Shown in pieces: positions 32,715 through 41,552 of a DNA stretch of 64,000 nucleotides. Positions within the stretch are counted from its first letter, which is position 1. Each line of letters opens with the position of its first letter. Both the position numbers and the translations under genes were made by a program. Below the pieces are notes generated by a model. That model saw only the letters and a list, made by a program, of their open reading frames with translations. It was not told the origin of the DNA and did no database searches. This DNA is from Vibrio sp. SCSIO 43137 (lineage in GTDB: Bacteria > Pseudomonadota > Gammaproteobacteria > Enterobacterales > Vibrionaceae): positions 2,232,001 through 2,296,000 of the forward strand of contig NZ_CP116383.1 of assembly GCF_028201475.1 (NCBI RefSeq), in the 5' to 3' direction.

Positions 32715-32759
32715 CATATCTGGGGAATGACTAAGTCAATTATAGGATTGACTGAGACA

Positions 32760-34055
32760 ATGTACCTATTTAAAACCGCTTCGCACAACTACTACACCCG
32801 TATTTGCCTACCAAAATCTGCTCGTGATCGCGGCTTTCCATATGATCTCAAAATTTCCCTTCTCACTAAAAATCGCCGACTGGCATCGATGCGCAACTTA
32901 ACAGTGGCTATTGAGCTTAAACGGTTGATAGATGGCATTACGCTACAAACAAAATCACATGACTTTAAGGTAGCAGCAGATGCGCTTATTAACGAGCTAA
33001 GAAGCGCCTTCACTGATGAGCATAACGAAGGTCACGCAATAGCGATACCTGTACGTCATACAAGTACTGAGCCTTCACCTGATGCGAACATGCGCAGCAC
33101 ATCATCCATCGTTTCTTTAAAAGATGCCAAGGCATCTTTTGTGAAATCTAAAGAGCTTCAATCGATTAAACCTCTGACCATTTATCAGTTAGAGTCACGT
33201 ATCCGTCATTTTGTTCAATTTGTTGATACAGAAAGAGTTGCTGATGTCACCACAGCGCATGCACTTCTGTATCGTGATGAGTTATTGAAACAAGGCAGAA
33301 GCTACAAAACGAACAAAGAGTATCTGGCGGCTTGCCTTCAGTTTTTTAAGTACTGCAAACTCATGAATCATACTGTGCTTAACCCTTTTGAAGATGTAAA
33401 AGTCCAGAACAAAGGTACAAAACGACAGGATGAGCAACGAGACCGCTGGTCACTGACAGAGTTGGCAAAGTTTTTTAACTGCCATCAGTTTTCCGAAAAA
33501 GACGAAGAGTTTAAATGGATTTCTAGAATACAACCTCTATCTGGCATGCGCCCCTCTGAAGTATGTCAGTTAAGGGTTACAGATATCAGGAGGGAAGATG
33601 GGATTCACTACTTTTCTATTAACGATAGTGCAGATGGAAAAACAGTGAAGAATCTCAATAGCATTCGTAAAGTGCCCATTCATAACCATCTGATTGAAAT
33701 GGGCTTTCTTGGCTACGTAAAAATGGTGAAAGCAAAAGGAAATACCCAGCTTTTTAGTTATATCCCTGCAAATCAGTTTGACGATTGGTCAAAATCCTTT
33801 TGTTCACAAATGGGGAAATTCCAGACAGCTATTGGAATGAAACCGAAACAGCGACCGACTGCTTATGGCTTTCGGCATACCTTCATCGATGAGCTTAAAC
33901 AGCAAGATGTTCCAGAGCATGTCACGGCTCAAATCGTGGGGCACGGGAACAACAGCATGACGTATGGCCGTTATGGTAAGCGGCTATCTTTAGAAAAATT
34001 AGCGTTAGTGGTTAATCAAGTTAGCTACGCACCGCTATTTGAAGGAAGTGAGTAA
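32760..34055 (+). CDS. Tyrosine site-specific integrase of GI-3
   Basis: A 431-residue integrase, starting at the ATG at 32760 (MYLFKTASHNYYTRICLPKS), equivalent to the GI-2 start. The catalytic motifs are LSGMRPSEVCQLRVTDI (Arg), YGFRHTFIDELKQ (HxxR), QIVGHGNNS (His) and MTYGRYGKRL (Tyr). It is alignable with the GI-2 integrase throughout, which explains why both islands use the same 24-bp tRNA-Ser tail. With both integrases present, either island could be excised separately or both together. Confidence 0.92.
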   Translation: MYLFKTASHNYYTRICLPKSARDRGFPYDLKISLLTKNRRLASMRNLTVAIELKRLIDGITLQTKSHDFKVAADALINELRSAFTDEHNEGHAIAIPVRHTSTEPSPDANMRSTSSIVSLKDAKASFVKSKELQSIKPLTIYQLESRIRHFVQFVDTERVADVTTAHALLYRDELLKQGRSYKTNKEYLAACLQFFKYCKLMNHTVLNPFEDVKVQNKGTKRQDEQRDRWSLTELAKFFNCHQFSEKDEEFKWISRIQPLSGMRPSEVCQLRVTDIRREDGIHYFSINDSADGKTVKNLNSIRKVPIHNHLIEMGFLGYVKMVKAKGNTQLFSYIPANQFDDWSKSFCSQMGKFQTAIGMKPKQRPTAYGFRHTFIDELKQQDVPEHVTAQIVGHGNNSMTYGRYGKRLSLEKLALVVNQVSYAPLFEGSE

Positions 34056-34224
34056 AACGTTGGATTTTTTCAAATTTTTAACTGTTTGATTAAATTCGAT
34101 AAGTGCATTTCATTATAATAACTAGCTAATATTATTAATGTTTTCGGTTTTGACTTTGTTTTAGGTGGTCGTTAATCTGCTTTCAAAATGAGAGCAGCAA
34201 GCAAAGCTGCCTAAGAGATAAAAA

Positions 34225-35328
34225 TTGGAAAACAGCAATAAGAAATTAATTAATGACATTATAGATAGTTACATCCTTAGCCGCGTTCATACCGTGGCAC
34301 CATCAACACTGTGCTCTGATCGTAGCAAAGCCAAAAATCTTAAAAAGGTTTTTAAAGGGCGATTCGTTGAAGATATTAAGCACAGCGATATTCGTGACCA
34401 GATTAATCGGTGGCACAAAAAATACAGCAATAAAACCATCAATGAGTTTTTGACCATCATTCGGGCGGTTTTTGAACTTGCAGAGCGTGACGGCTTACTA
34501 CAGCGTAATCCGATGGATGGCATTGAGAGCCTGACCGTCAGTCGTAAAGAGCCAAATCCTTTCCGTAAATCCGAAATACAACGCTTGTTTGAAACCCCTG
34601 CCGAATGCATGAGTGGCAAAAATGCAGCCTTACTAAATATTCTGACAGGACTTCGGATTAGTGAACTACTGGCACTGGGATGGGATGATGTTGACTGGCT
34701 GCGAAAAGTGCTACATGTCCGTCACGCTAAGGTACTCAATTGTTACAAAACTACGAAAACCGAGGGCTCAGAGCGCGAAGTTGAGCTTAATGATTTAGCG
34801 ATAAGCTTACTCAAAGAGCAAAAGGCGTTAACGGATAAAAAGCGTGCACGTACTGTGTCTGTGCTCCAAGAAGATAATAAAAGCTGGGTTAAGAAAAAAA
34901 TCCGTTTTGTGTTTTACAACAGTAAAACGAATCAACCATTCCTGCATGCAAAACAGTTTGGTAAAACCTTTTTCACTCCCTTTCTTGAAAAAGCAGAAGT
35001 AGAGCATCGAGGCCCAGGACAGCTTCGCCATACTTATGCCAGTCAATGCTTGACGGCGGGTATCAGTAAAGAGTGGCTAGCCCAACAGATGGGGCACAAC
35101 AGCACTGAGATGATTGACAAGCATTATGGACGCTGGATGAAGTCCGATGCGCCCGACTATTCCAATGTCTCTGTCGCTCACCTTGCTGATGCTTTTGGGC
35201 AAAGTTCCATCGTGGTAGATAGGCTTCCATCTCATGTCTCGCAGGATTCCATTGCACTGGCAAATGCTCTACAGAATCAACCGAAACTTAAAGCGTTGGT
35301 AGAGGGTGTCATTGGCGGTCAGTCATGA
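34225..35328 (+). CDS. Second tyrosine recombinase of GI-3
   Basis: A 367-residue recombinase of the shorter phage-integrase type, opened by TTG at 34225 with AAGAGAT upstream. Residues about 60-130 form the SAM-like core-binding domain (INEFLTIIRAVFELAERDGLL). The catalytic domain has Arg in LTGLRISELLALGWDDVD, HxxR in GQLRHTYASQCL, the second His in QQMGHNSTEM and Tyr in IDKHYGRWM. A hairpin GCAGC-AAGCAAA-GCTGC lies upstream. The stop overlaps the next ATG (ATGA), so it is coupled to the downstream genes. Confidence 0.9.
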   Translation: MENSNKKLINDIIDSYILSRVHTVAPSTLCSDRSKAKNLKKVFKGRFVEDIKHSDIRDQINRWHKKYSNKTINEFLTIIRAVFELAERDGLLQRNPMDGIESLTVSRKEPNPFRKSEIQRLFETPAECMSGKNAALLNILTGLRISELLALGWDDVDWLRKVLHVRHAKVLNCYKTTKTEGSEREVELNDLAISLLKEQKALTDKKRARTVSVLQEDNKSWVKKKIRFVFYNSKTNQPFLHAKQFGKTFFTPFLEKAEVEHRGPGQLRHTYASQCLTAGISKEWLAQQMGHNSTEMIDKHYGRWMKSDAPDYSNVSVAHLADAFGQSSIVVDRLPSHVSQDSIALANALQNQPKLKALVEGVIGGQS

Positions 35329-35558
35329 GTTTCTTTCATACCGCTACCACCCATGGCAACTTCGGTGCCGTGGGTGGCAATACCGTTGCCAGATTTGGCA
35401 CCAACCTTGTCAAAAGCGTTTCCCTGAAATGTGGGACGCTTTGGCAACCCGCTACGCTCCCGTCACACTTTTTGTTCCAAAAAGATGCACGTGAGCTGCG
35501 GTCAAGAGAAGCTTCTCTTGACTCTCTAAATACCTGGCCTCTGGGGAGGCCAGAATGA
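35325..35558 (+). CDS. Small frame between recombinase and Mob-like gene (doubtful CDS)
   Basis: A 77-codon frame beginning MSFFHTATTHGNFGAVGGNT. It overlaps the recombinase stop and the Mob-like start by ATGA at both ends, as real coupled genes do. Yet its DNA is almost filled by strong hairpins (35347-35553) and the peptide resembles no family, so the frame may exist mainly to carry ribosomes across a structured region. I rate translation as plausible and function as unknown. Confidence 0.4.
   Translation: MSFFHTATTHGNFGAVGGNTVARFGTNLVKSVSLKCGTLWQPATLPSHFLFQKDARELRSREASLDSLNTWPLGRPE
35347..35553. repeat. Cluster of five hairpins between recombinase and Mob-like gene
   Basis: (1) 35347-35377: CCACCCA-T-GGCA against TGCC-G-TGGGTGG, loop ACTTCGG. 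(2) 35375-35391: TGGCAA-TACCG-TTGCCA, which overlaps and competes with (1). (3) 35468-35484: CTTTTTG-TTC-CAAAAAG. (4) 35501-35522: a perfect 22-bp palindrome with left arm GTCAAGAGAAG. (5) 35534-35553: CTGGCCTC-TGGG-GAGGCCAG, which holds the ribosome-binding site (GGGGAGG) of the gene at 35555. Such density is typical of nick sites, recombination sites or translational control. Confidence 0.85.
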
Positions 35559-37072
35559 GTCGGGATATCCATTATTTTCATCGCAGAGGCAACTATACAT
35601 CTCAGTTAGATGGTCGCTTGAGATGCGAGGCATCACTCAAGCATTCGCTCAGGATAACCGCCATTTTGCCAGATTCACAGGCGAAGGCTAAGTCGACTAA
35701 AAAGTTAGAGTGGAATGAGAAGTTATCTGACAGAAATCTTATTTGGTGTAACGGCAGGTTATCTCAATTAGATACGTGGTCGGAAGAGGCGCGTACAGAG
35801 CTGCTGCATCATATCGCGCCAGTTCCACGTATCAAAAATCAAAAGAGGCTTCAGACTCAACATCGGCAATACAAGAATAAAATGAAAACGGCGATTGCCA
35901 GTGAAACTAAAAAAGGAAATCGCGAGGCAGCGGAATTCCTTCAGACTGTACTTGATACCGATGAGCACGTCTCGTATTCCAAGATAGCGAAATTTGAAAA
36001 ACTCAATATGCAGCGTAAAAGGCAGCGCATTAAAATGCTTGAAACCTATTTGAATGCCCATAATCAGATTCAGAGGCGTGCTCCTACGAATGCTGTTTAT
36101 TTGCAGGAAGGCATCTTCAAAGTACCGCATCAGTGGCAGGTGGGCTCAGATACCGTAAGTCTGAAAGAGTATATTAAACTTACATGCAAATTTCTGACTC
36201 ATTATTTTCCGCAGTACCCGATTGAAGCGATTATAGGTCACGATGATGAGCGCAGCGTGGAGCAAGATACAGGTTGTCACCCGCACTATTTCCTATCTGG
36301 TCGTAACAGCGAAACTGGTGAGTACGACTTACATAAACGACAGATACAAGTAGTCAATGAGTACATCAGGAAAGTGTATTCCGTTGAAGGTTTCTTTCCT
36401 CAAAAAAGCAAACTCAGTCGTGAAGAGTCTCAAGATTTCGGGCGGTTCTTTCAGAAAATGGTGAGGGATTTTGCGAACGAACATCTGTTCCATGCCAAGG
36501 GACTCAATATTGTGTTTGCACCTGAGACAGAACGACAGTCAGAAAGACGAAAGGAAATGAACCGAGAAGCTACCCTTCCGAAATCTGAGCGCAGCTATAA
36601 CTATCACACACATCAGTTAGAACTGATTCAAGACAAGATTGAGCTGACCGAGAAGAAGCACGCTAGCTTGTTATGTGAGCAAGTAAAAATCGAGAAACAA
36701 CTCACTCAGCTAACAGATGATACAACTCAGGCACAAGCGAAACTGAGTGAACTACAGGTCGAACGAGACTCGGTGAAAATTGAAGTGTCAGACCTGAAAG
36801 CGGAATCTTCACGACTAACCACGCTCACCCATCACTTAACGCGGGAATTGGTGCCAAAACTGGTTGATATCTTTAAGAAAGTACTGCTTTCTATCAATGC
36901 CAGAGACAAAGGTGTTTTGAAAAAGCAAAGTGAATACCTGACCTTTGCCCTGAACTCCACGTTAGACCTGCCACCTGAGCTGGCAGAGAAAATGACAGGT
37001 GAGATTGCTCTGCTACAAGAGTCCGATAACCAGTTAGCGAACCAGAGCATGGATACCCCCAAAAATAAGTAA
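35555..37072 (+). CDS. Pre/Mob-like protein with C-terminal coiled coil (GI-3)
   Basis: A 505-residue protein. Around residues 229-246 it reads HDDERSVEQDTGCHPHYFLS. HxDE followed by PHxH is the metal-binding motif of MobV/Pre relaxases; here the last His is Tyr (His242-Pro-His244-Tyr). Residues about 350-440 are a coiled coil (IELTEKKHASLLCEQVKIEKQL). Its GGGGAGG ribosome-binding site is held in a hairpin, and its ATG overlaps the stop of the previous frame, so translation is likely coupled. A single-strand nicking role acting at the adjoining hairpins is an inference. It is much longer than the GI-2 Mob-like protein and not clearly homologous. Confidence 0.55.
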   Translation: MSRDIHYFHRRGNYTSQLDGRLRCEASLKHSLRITAILPDSQAKAKSTKKLEWNEKLSDRNLIWCNGRLSQLDTWSEEARTELLHHIAPVPRIKNQKRLQTQHRQYKNKMKTAIASETKKGNREAAEFLQTVLDTDEHVSYSKIAKFEKLNMQRKRQRIKMLETYLNAHNQIQRRAPTNAVYLQEGIFKVPHQWQVGSDTVSLKEYIKLTCKFLTHYFPQYPIEAIIGHDDERSVEQDTGCHPHYFLSGRNSETGEYDLHKRQIQVVNEYIRKVYSVEGFFPQKSKLSREESQDFGRFFQKMVRDFANEHLFHAKGLNIVFAPETERQSERRKEMNREATLPKSERSYNYHTHQLELIQDKIELTEKKHASLLCEQVKIEKQLTQLTDDTTQAQAKLSELQVERDSVKIEVSDLKAESSRLTTLTHHLTRELVPKLVDIFKKVLLSINARDKGVLKKQSEYLTFALNSTLDLPPELAEKMTGEIALLQESDNQLANQSMDTPKNK

Positions 37073-37138
37073 GTTAGTTAACAGGCTTACTTACTTTACT
37101 AACTAACCTTCATAATAATTAAAACAAAGGTAAACGAC

Positions 37139-38134
37139 ATGGCTAGGCCAAAATCTTATACAGATGAAGACATTATAGATATTGCCAATCAACTTTCTAC
37201 TAAAGGTAGAAAGCCCACAGCCTGGCTCATTAAAGAAGCCCTTGGACGTGGGAAAATCGCAGCGATACAAGCTGACCTTGACCGTCTTATTAAAGACGGC
37301 AAGATTTCCGATAGACCAAAGCAACCAACAGAAAATGCCAACTCAGACCATAAACCTGCGGCCTCGACATTTGAGCTACCTGCTGAACTTCAAGAGCTGC
37401 TGGTATTGAAAGAGAAGGAGTTAGGAAAGATGCTCCGCGATATGACTGTTGGCCTAAACGACAAGGCGCATGTTCATTATGAAACCTTGATGGATGTACG
37501 TATCAGGGAGCTAGATATCCAGTCTGAGGCAATGGAAAAAGCCAAGGCAATAGCGGAGCAAGGATGCCTTGATATGGAAGCGCGACTACGGAAACAAGTT
37601 GAGCAAAATGAGTTACTTGAAGAGCATATAGAGAATCTAGAAGTCAGACTTAGTGACTCAAAAGCCGAAAAATCCGAGCTGGCACTAACCATCGGCCAGT
37701 TAACGGAGTCTTTCAACAAAGCTACTGAAAAAGCGGAACAACAGCAATCATTGCTGGATAGACAAAGGCAAACCATCTCGGAAATAGATAAGGAGCACAC
37801 CGCTACTCAAGTAAAACTGGAATGCTCCACCGAAGAGGCCAGAAACCTTCAATCTCAACTATCTGGTTTATCTGAAAACCTTGAGAAGACCAAAGCGCAA
37901 CTCATTGAAGCATCTACGCGATTAAAATCAACACAAGAGTTATTGATCCAGTCAGAGAGCCAAGTCATTGTACTTAAGGAAGAAAATCGCGAGCTAACTG
38001 CCAATAACCGTTTGTTGGAGAAAGACTTAAAAAGCACCGAAAATAAAAATGCTCTATTAAATGAGCAAATACTTCAACTGGAAGGCAGTATCGCAGAACA
38101 CGAAGTTACAGCCACCTTAAACGAGAGCGCTTAA
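37139..38134 (+). CDS. KfrA-like DNA-binding coiled-coil protein
   Basis: A 331-residue protein. The N-terminal 60 residues (MARPKSYTDEDIIDIANQLS, then GRKPTAWLIKEALGRGKIAAI) are the KfrA N-terminal DNA-binding domain. From about residue 115 to the end it is one long coiled coil rich in Glu, Gln and Lys. In plasmid RK2, KfrA is a repressor and an organiser of plasmid partition. On islands it often accompanies tyrosine recombinases. It follows the Mob-like gene by 66 bp on the same strand and may repress that unit or act as an architectural partner. Confidence 0.8.
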   Translation: MARPKSYTDEDIIDIANQLSTKGRKPTAWLIKEALGRGKIAAIQADLDRLIKDGKISDRPKQPTENANSDHKPAASTFELPAELQELLVLKEKELGKMLRDMTVGLNDKAHVHYETLMDVRIRELDIQSEAMEKAKAIAEQGCLDMEARLRKQVEQNELLEEHIENLEVRLSDSKAEKSELALTIGQLTESFNKATEKAEQQQSLLDRQRQTISEIDKEHTATQVKLECSTEEARNLQSQLSGLSENLEKTKAQLIEASTRLKSTQELLIQSESQVIVLKEENRELTANNRLLEKDLKSTENKNALLNEQILQLEGSIAEHEVTATLNESA

Positions 38135-38622
38135 TTTTAATAAATTTTTATTGAATGTATACCTCTTAAGTCCTTGGATTCGTAGTAGAAATAACTCTTA
38201 TTGATATCTACAACTTTTAATCGTTATGTAAGGGTTTGTAAGAAAACAAAGCACAAGCGCGTTATCAGGTTGTTATTGGGTGTGCTTGACTTGTTATTTG
38301 TGTGGGTGCTGTTATTTATATGCAATATCATTACATTACAAACTATATCGACATGTGTATTTTAAATGATTATTTTTACTAATTGGTTATATTGTCATAG
38401 TTATCATTAATTACCTTTCATCTGTATAACTTTTTCTTTTAAGAACCATTCTCATCTGCAACTCATATTCAATTGTTACAGAAAAGTATATGCCAACCGA
38501 TTGTATTGATGAAAATTGCGTTTTCGTTATGTATAAAACTATATTTATAATTTAGTAATTAAGTTAATTCTGATGTAAATTAATTATATTGAACTTAAAC
38601 TTTGGGTTGTACGGGTGCAGAA
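38135..38622. promoter_or_regulatory. AT-rich region upstream of the chemoreceptor gene (GI-3)
   Basis: No gene is visible in 0.49 kb. The composition is very AT-rich from 38320 to 38620. It presumably holds the chemoreceptor promoter; I could not settle on a sigma-28 or sigma-70 site. Confidence 0.4.
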
Positions 38623-40503
38623 ATGAATGAATTTAATATAAAAATATCAGGAACAATCGGAGTAATTATAGCGATTATAGTTGCGACCCTCATCACAATA
38701 AGTTTCCTTTCTTTCAAAACGGAAAGTATCGAGCTAAGTAAACAGGTGCTTAGGGAGAAAAATGCTACAGTCGAGGAGAACTTATCCCAAAAAGTAAGTG
38801 GCTATAAAAGCGTTTTATCAGGGGTTAAAGCCACCAAAGCTGACATAACAGCTAACGGACTTTCTGACAAAGTGGTTACCCAGCTAGAGATGCTCTACCG
38901 AACTCAGTCAAAGTTTATTGACGGCGCCTATCTTATTGATATACAGGGTAATATCTTTGACAAGACAGGTAAAAAACAAAGCTTCAATGTTAAAGACTTA
39001 GGTCGTACATACTATAAAGCTCTTTTTAACGAAGGTAAGACATTTTACTTTTCCGCTCCATTTATGTCCGCAGCAACTAACAGAGAAGTTGTTACGATGG
39101 CCTATAAACTAGACAGTAATGTAGCCGTAATAACTACGGTATATCTGGATTCACTACTTGAATCAGTAGCCGAACGTAATGATATCTTTTTGTATACTGA
39201 AGACGGAACCATTTTAGTGGCTCCATATCGAGAGATGCGCGGAAAGAACATTTATCAAGAGCGACCTCTTTACAACAGCTTCAGCGTTAACAATCCAGAA
39301 TTAAGCTATAGTGCGGTAGTAAATGGTGACGAAACTGCTTTCACTGCGTTTTGGACTCAACTAGATATTACTGGTTGGAAATTTGTTAGCTTTATTAATG
39401 ATTCTGAAATTGAGAAAAATGCAGACGCCCAACTGATAACCTCAGCGATTATAGGTGTTGTGAGTTTGTTGGTTGCATTGACTGTACTCTTGATAACGGT
39501 TGATAAACTGGTACTAAAACCTGTTGGTGGTACACCAAACGACATTGCTGGTTTGATGGAAAAAATGGCGAATGGTGATTTCACCCAAAACCTCAAACAC
39601 ACAGGTAAAGAAACTGGCATTTACTTGTCACTTATCAAGCTGACCAACCAGCTTTCAGAGCTCATCAAAAACACGCATGGTATTTCCGAAAGTGTATCGT
39701 CTGCTTCAGAGCAGCTCAACGTCATCATGAATGATACAAAATCCAATGCACAAGAAGAACTGTCTCAGGTTGAACAAATTTCTACTGCCATAAATGAACT
39801 ATCCTCCACCTCGCAAGAAGTTAGTCAACAGGCAGTTTCGGCAGAGGAGCAAGCACGGAAAGCCAAAGAAAATGTAGACTCAGGTAAACAAACATTAGAA
39901 GAAAACATTGCGTTAACGGGCTCTATTGATGCCTCTGTAAATGAAAGTGCAGGAATCGTTGACGAACTACGACAATTTGCCATTGAAATTGGTTCCGTTA
40001 CTGAGGTCATAAACTCAATCTCAGAACAAACGAACTTATTGGCTTTAAATGCGGCCATAGAAGCAGCAAGGGCTGGTGAGCATGGTCGAGGGTTTGCGGT
40101 GGTGGCCGATGAAGTGCGAAGCTTGGCTTCCAAGACACAAGAATCAACGGTGAGTATTCAAGACATCATCGAAAAACTTCAAAAACAATCTGAGAGAGCA
40201 CAAAGTAATATGGTTCAGAACGTTGAACTCATCGAACAATCTGTACAACTTGCCGACAATGTAAAAGCTTCTTTTGAAGATATCTCCACTTCTGTTGAAT
40301 CGATATCTGAAATAAACACACTAGTTGCAACTGCCGCACAGGAGCAGTTCAACGTGACGGAAGATATCTCGAAAAACACGACTCTGGCATTCGACCTTGT
40401 TCAACAAAATGTTTCTGGTATTGATGAGACACTTCAAGCTTCATCCGAACTAGCTAAGTTGGCTGAAACTCAAAAGAGTGAGTTGAGCTTCTTTAAGGTA
40501 TAA
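38623..40503 (+). CDS. Methyl-accepting chemotaxis protein (dCache type)
   Basis: A 626-residue chemoreceptor, started at the ATG at 38623 ([20 protein letters not shown]), directly before the first membrane helix. Residues about 35-265 form a periplasmic dCache sensor ([18 protein letters not shown] ... [21 protein letters not shown]), then a second membrane helix, a HAMP-like segment and the cytoplasmic signalling domain. The hairpin tip is [32 protein letters not shown], recognisable from [19 protein letters not shown]. It signals through CheW/CheA to the flagellar motor. The ligand is unknown. It is cargo on GI-3, so the host may gain a new taxis response. Confidence 0.93.
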   Translation: MNEFNIKISGTIGVIIAIIVATLITISFLSFKTESIELSKQVLREKNATVEENLSQKVSGYKSVLSGVKATKADITANGLSDKVVTQLEMLYRTQSKFIDGAYLIDIQGNIFDKTGKKQSFNVKDLGRTYYKALFNEGKTFYFSAPFMSAATNREVVTMAYKLDSNVAVITTVYLDSLLESVAERNDIFLYTEDGTILVAPYREMRGKNIYQERPLYNSFSVNNPELSYSAVVNGDETAFTAFWTQLDITGWKFVSFINDSEIEKNADAQLITSAIIGVVSLLVALTVLLITVDKLVLKPVGGTPNDIAGLMEKMANGDFTQNLKHTGKETGIYLSLIKLTNQLSELIKNTHGISESVSSASEQLNVIMNDTKSNAQEELSQVEQISTAINELSSTSQEVSQQAVSAEEQARKAKENVDSGKQTLEENIALTGSIDASVNESAGIVDELRQFAIEIGSVTEVINSISEQTNLLALNAAIEAARAGEHGRGFAVVADEVRSLASKTQESTVSIQDIIEKLQKQSERAQSNMVQNVELIEQSVQLADNVKASFEDISTSVESISEINTLVATAAQEQFNVTEDISKNTTLAFDLVQQNVSGIDETLQASSELAKLAETQKSELSFFKV

Positions 40504-40574
40504 GCGTATCAATAAATATGAAATGCAGTTGTCAGGTACTCTTTGATAATTGCATTTTTGTATTTGGTTATTAA

Positions 40575-41162
40575 ATGAAAACGATGTCGAATTACAAGTA
40601 TGAGCGATTGTTATCAACCACGGTAGATAACGCACTGTTACACCTTTGGATTTCAGTAGCAAGCTCAACAAAGCAAGTTCCTAGAGAAACCCGCAATCAG
40701 ATTTTGGTGAAATGGTTTAAGCCCAAAGTGAAACAACCCAAATACAAACTCATCAAGAAAGAATTAAAGTCAATGTTGTTGGTGGGAAGAGAAAAAGGAG
40801 GATTACTTGAAGAGCGTCTTTGTGAACTGCGAAAACTCTCTCAACACTATAGAAAAAAGCTGACTGATATGCACAAGTTACATTATCTGCTTGAACACCT
40901 TAGGGAAGAGCACGGGATAAATGCAGATTTAACCGAAGGGGTAGTTGAGCATCAATTCAATACTTTATATGTTTCTCAAGAAAAACTCGAATCATGCTTC
41001 TCGGATGAGAAACGTCAAATAAAACCTGTGCAAGCCAACTTATTTGAGATAGATACTGACAACTTTGTTCGTGTTGTACAAAACTTTGGTTTTCATCAGG
41101 TAAAGCTATGCGATAGCTCACCTGAAGGCATGACTTCTATTGTTCTTCGTTCAATTAATTGA
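40575..41162 (+). CDS. DUF2913-like hypothetical protein
   Basis: A 195-residue soluble protein. The first half (YERLLSTTVDNALLHLWISV then RNQILVKWFKPKVKQPKYKLIKKELKSML) has the pattern of DUF2913, a family I associate with Vibrio and related genomes; function unknown. The second half is less typical. It is the last gene of GI-3, 72 bp behind the chemoreceptor and on the same strand. Confidence 0.65.
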   Translation: MKTMSNYKYERLLSTTVDNALLHLWISVASSTKQVPRETRNQILVKWFKPKVKQPKYKLIKKELKSMLLVGREKGGLLEERLCELRKLSQHYRKKLTDMHKLHYLLEHLREEHGINADLTEGVVEHQFNTLYVSQEKLESCFSDEKRQIKPVQANLFEIDTDNFVRVVQNFGFHQVKLCDSSPEGMTSIVLRSIN

Positions 41163-41311
41163 ACATTTAGCTTCCTACATTTTAACTTGAACTATTATCG
41201 AAAAAAGCGTAATGTCAATTGACATACTGAATTGATAACCAAAGCTTAGTTTTCCCTTGCTAGGTTATTGATAATAAACGGTAAAAACTCATTTTTCGCG
41301 GAAGACTTTTG

Positions 41312-41335
41312 GTTCAAATCCCTATCTCTCCGCCA
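41312..41335 (+). repeat. attR of GI-3 (distal tRNA-Ser tail)
   Basis: The third copy of the 24-bp tRNA-Ser tail. It is preceded by an extra G in common with the tRNA itself and followed by ACTTTAG and the native terminator. Confidence 0.9.
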
Positions 41336-41341
41336 CTTTAG

Positions 41342-41370
41342 AAAAGCCCGCTATCTTTAGCGGGCTTTTT
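41342..41370 (+). terminator. Native tRNA-Ser terminator displaced by the tandem islands
   Basis: AAAAGCCCGCTA / TAGCGGGCTTTTT with loop TCTT. It lies seven bases after attR; without the islands it would end the tRNA-Ser transcript. Confidence 0.88.
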
Positions 41371-41552
41371 GCTATCTGCTATCTTGCAAAGAACAGCTTG
41401 TTCCCATGCTCCAGCGTGAAAACACATGGAAGCGACAAGTTTCCAGACCAGATCAGGGACAACGCGAATAAAACATATGTGTACTTTTTCGCCTACAATA
41501 CCTGATTCTGAACAGATCTGTGTCGGTTCAGGAATAACAATAGGCATAAAAA

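Larger units (their letters stand above)
32648..41335. mobile_element. Genomic island GI-3 in tandem at tRNA-Ser (8.7 kb)
   Basis: The ends are the tRNA-Ser tail copies at 32648-32671 and 41312-41335; the native tRNA terminator follows the second. Contents: a tRNA-Ser integrase paralogous to that of GI-2; a second tyrosine recombinase in a chain with a small frame and a Mob-like gene; a KfrA-like gene; a chemoreceptor; and a DUF2913 gene. All genes run rightward. Confidence 0.88.

Noticed and set aside
35336..35581. 81-codon leftward frame opposite the hairpin cluster
   Set aside because: Palindromic DNA opens frames on both strands; the rightward one at least overlaps its neighbours as coupled genes do.
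41338..41547. 69-codon leftward frame behind attR of GI-3
   Set aside because: It runs through the tRNA terminator and a degenerate dispersed repeat, and the peptide is not protein-like.
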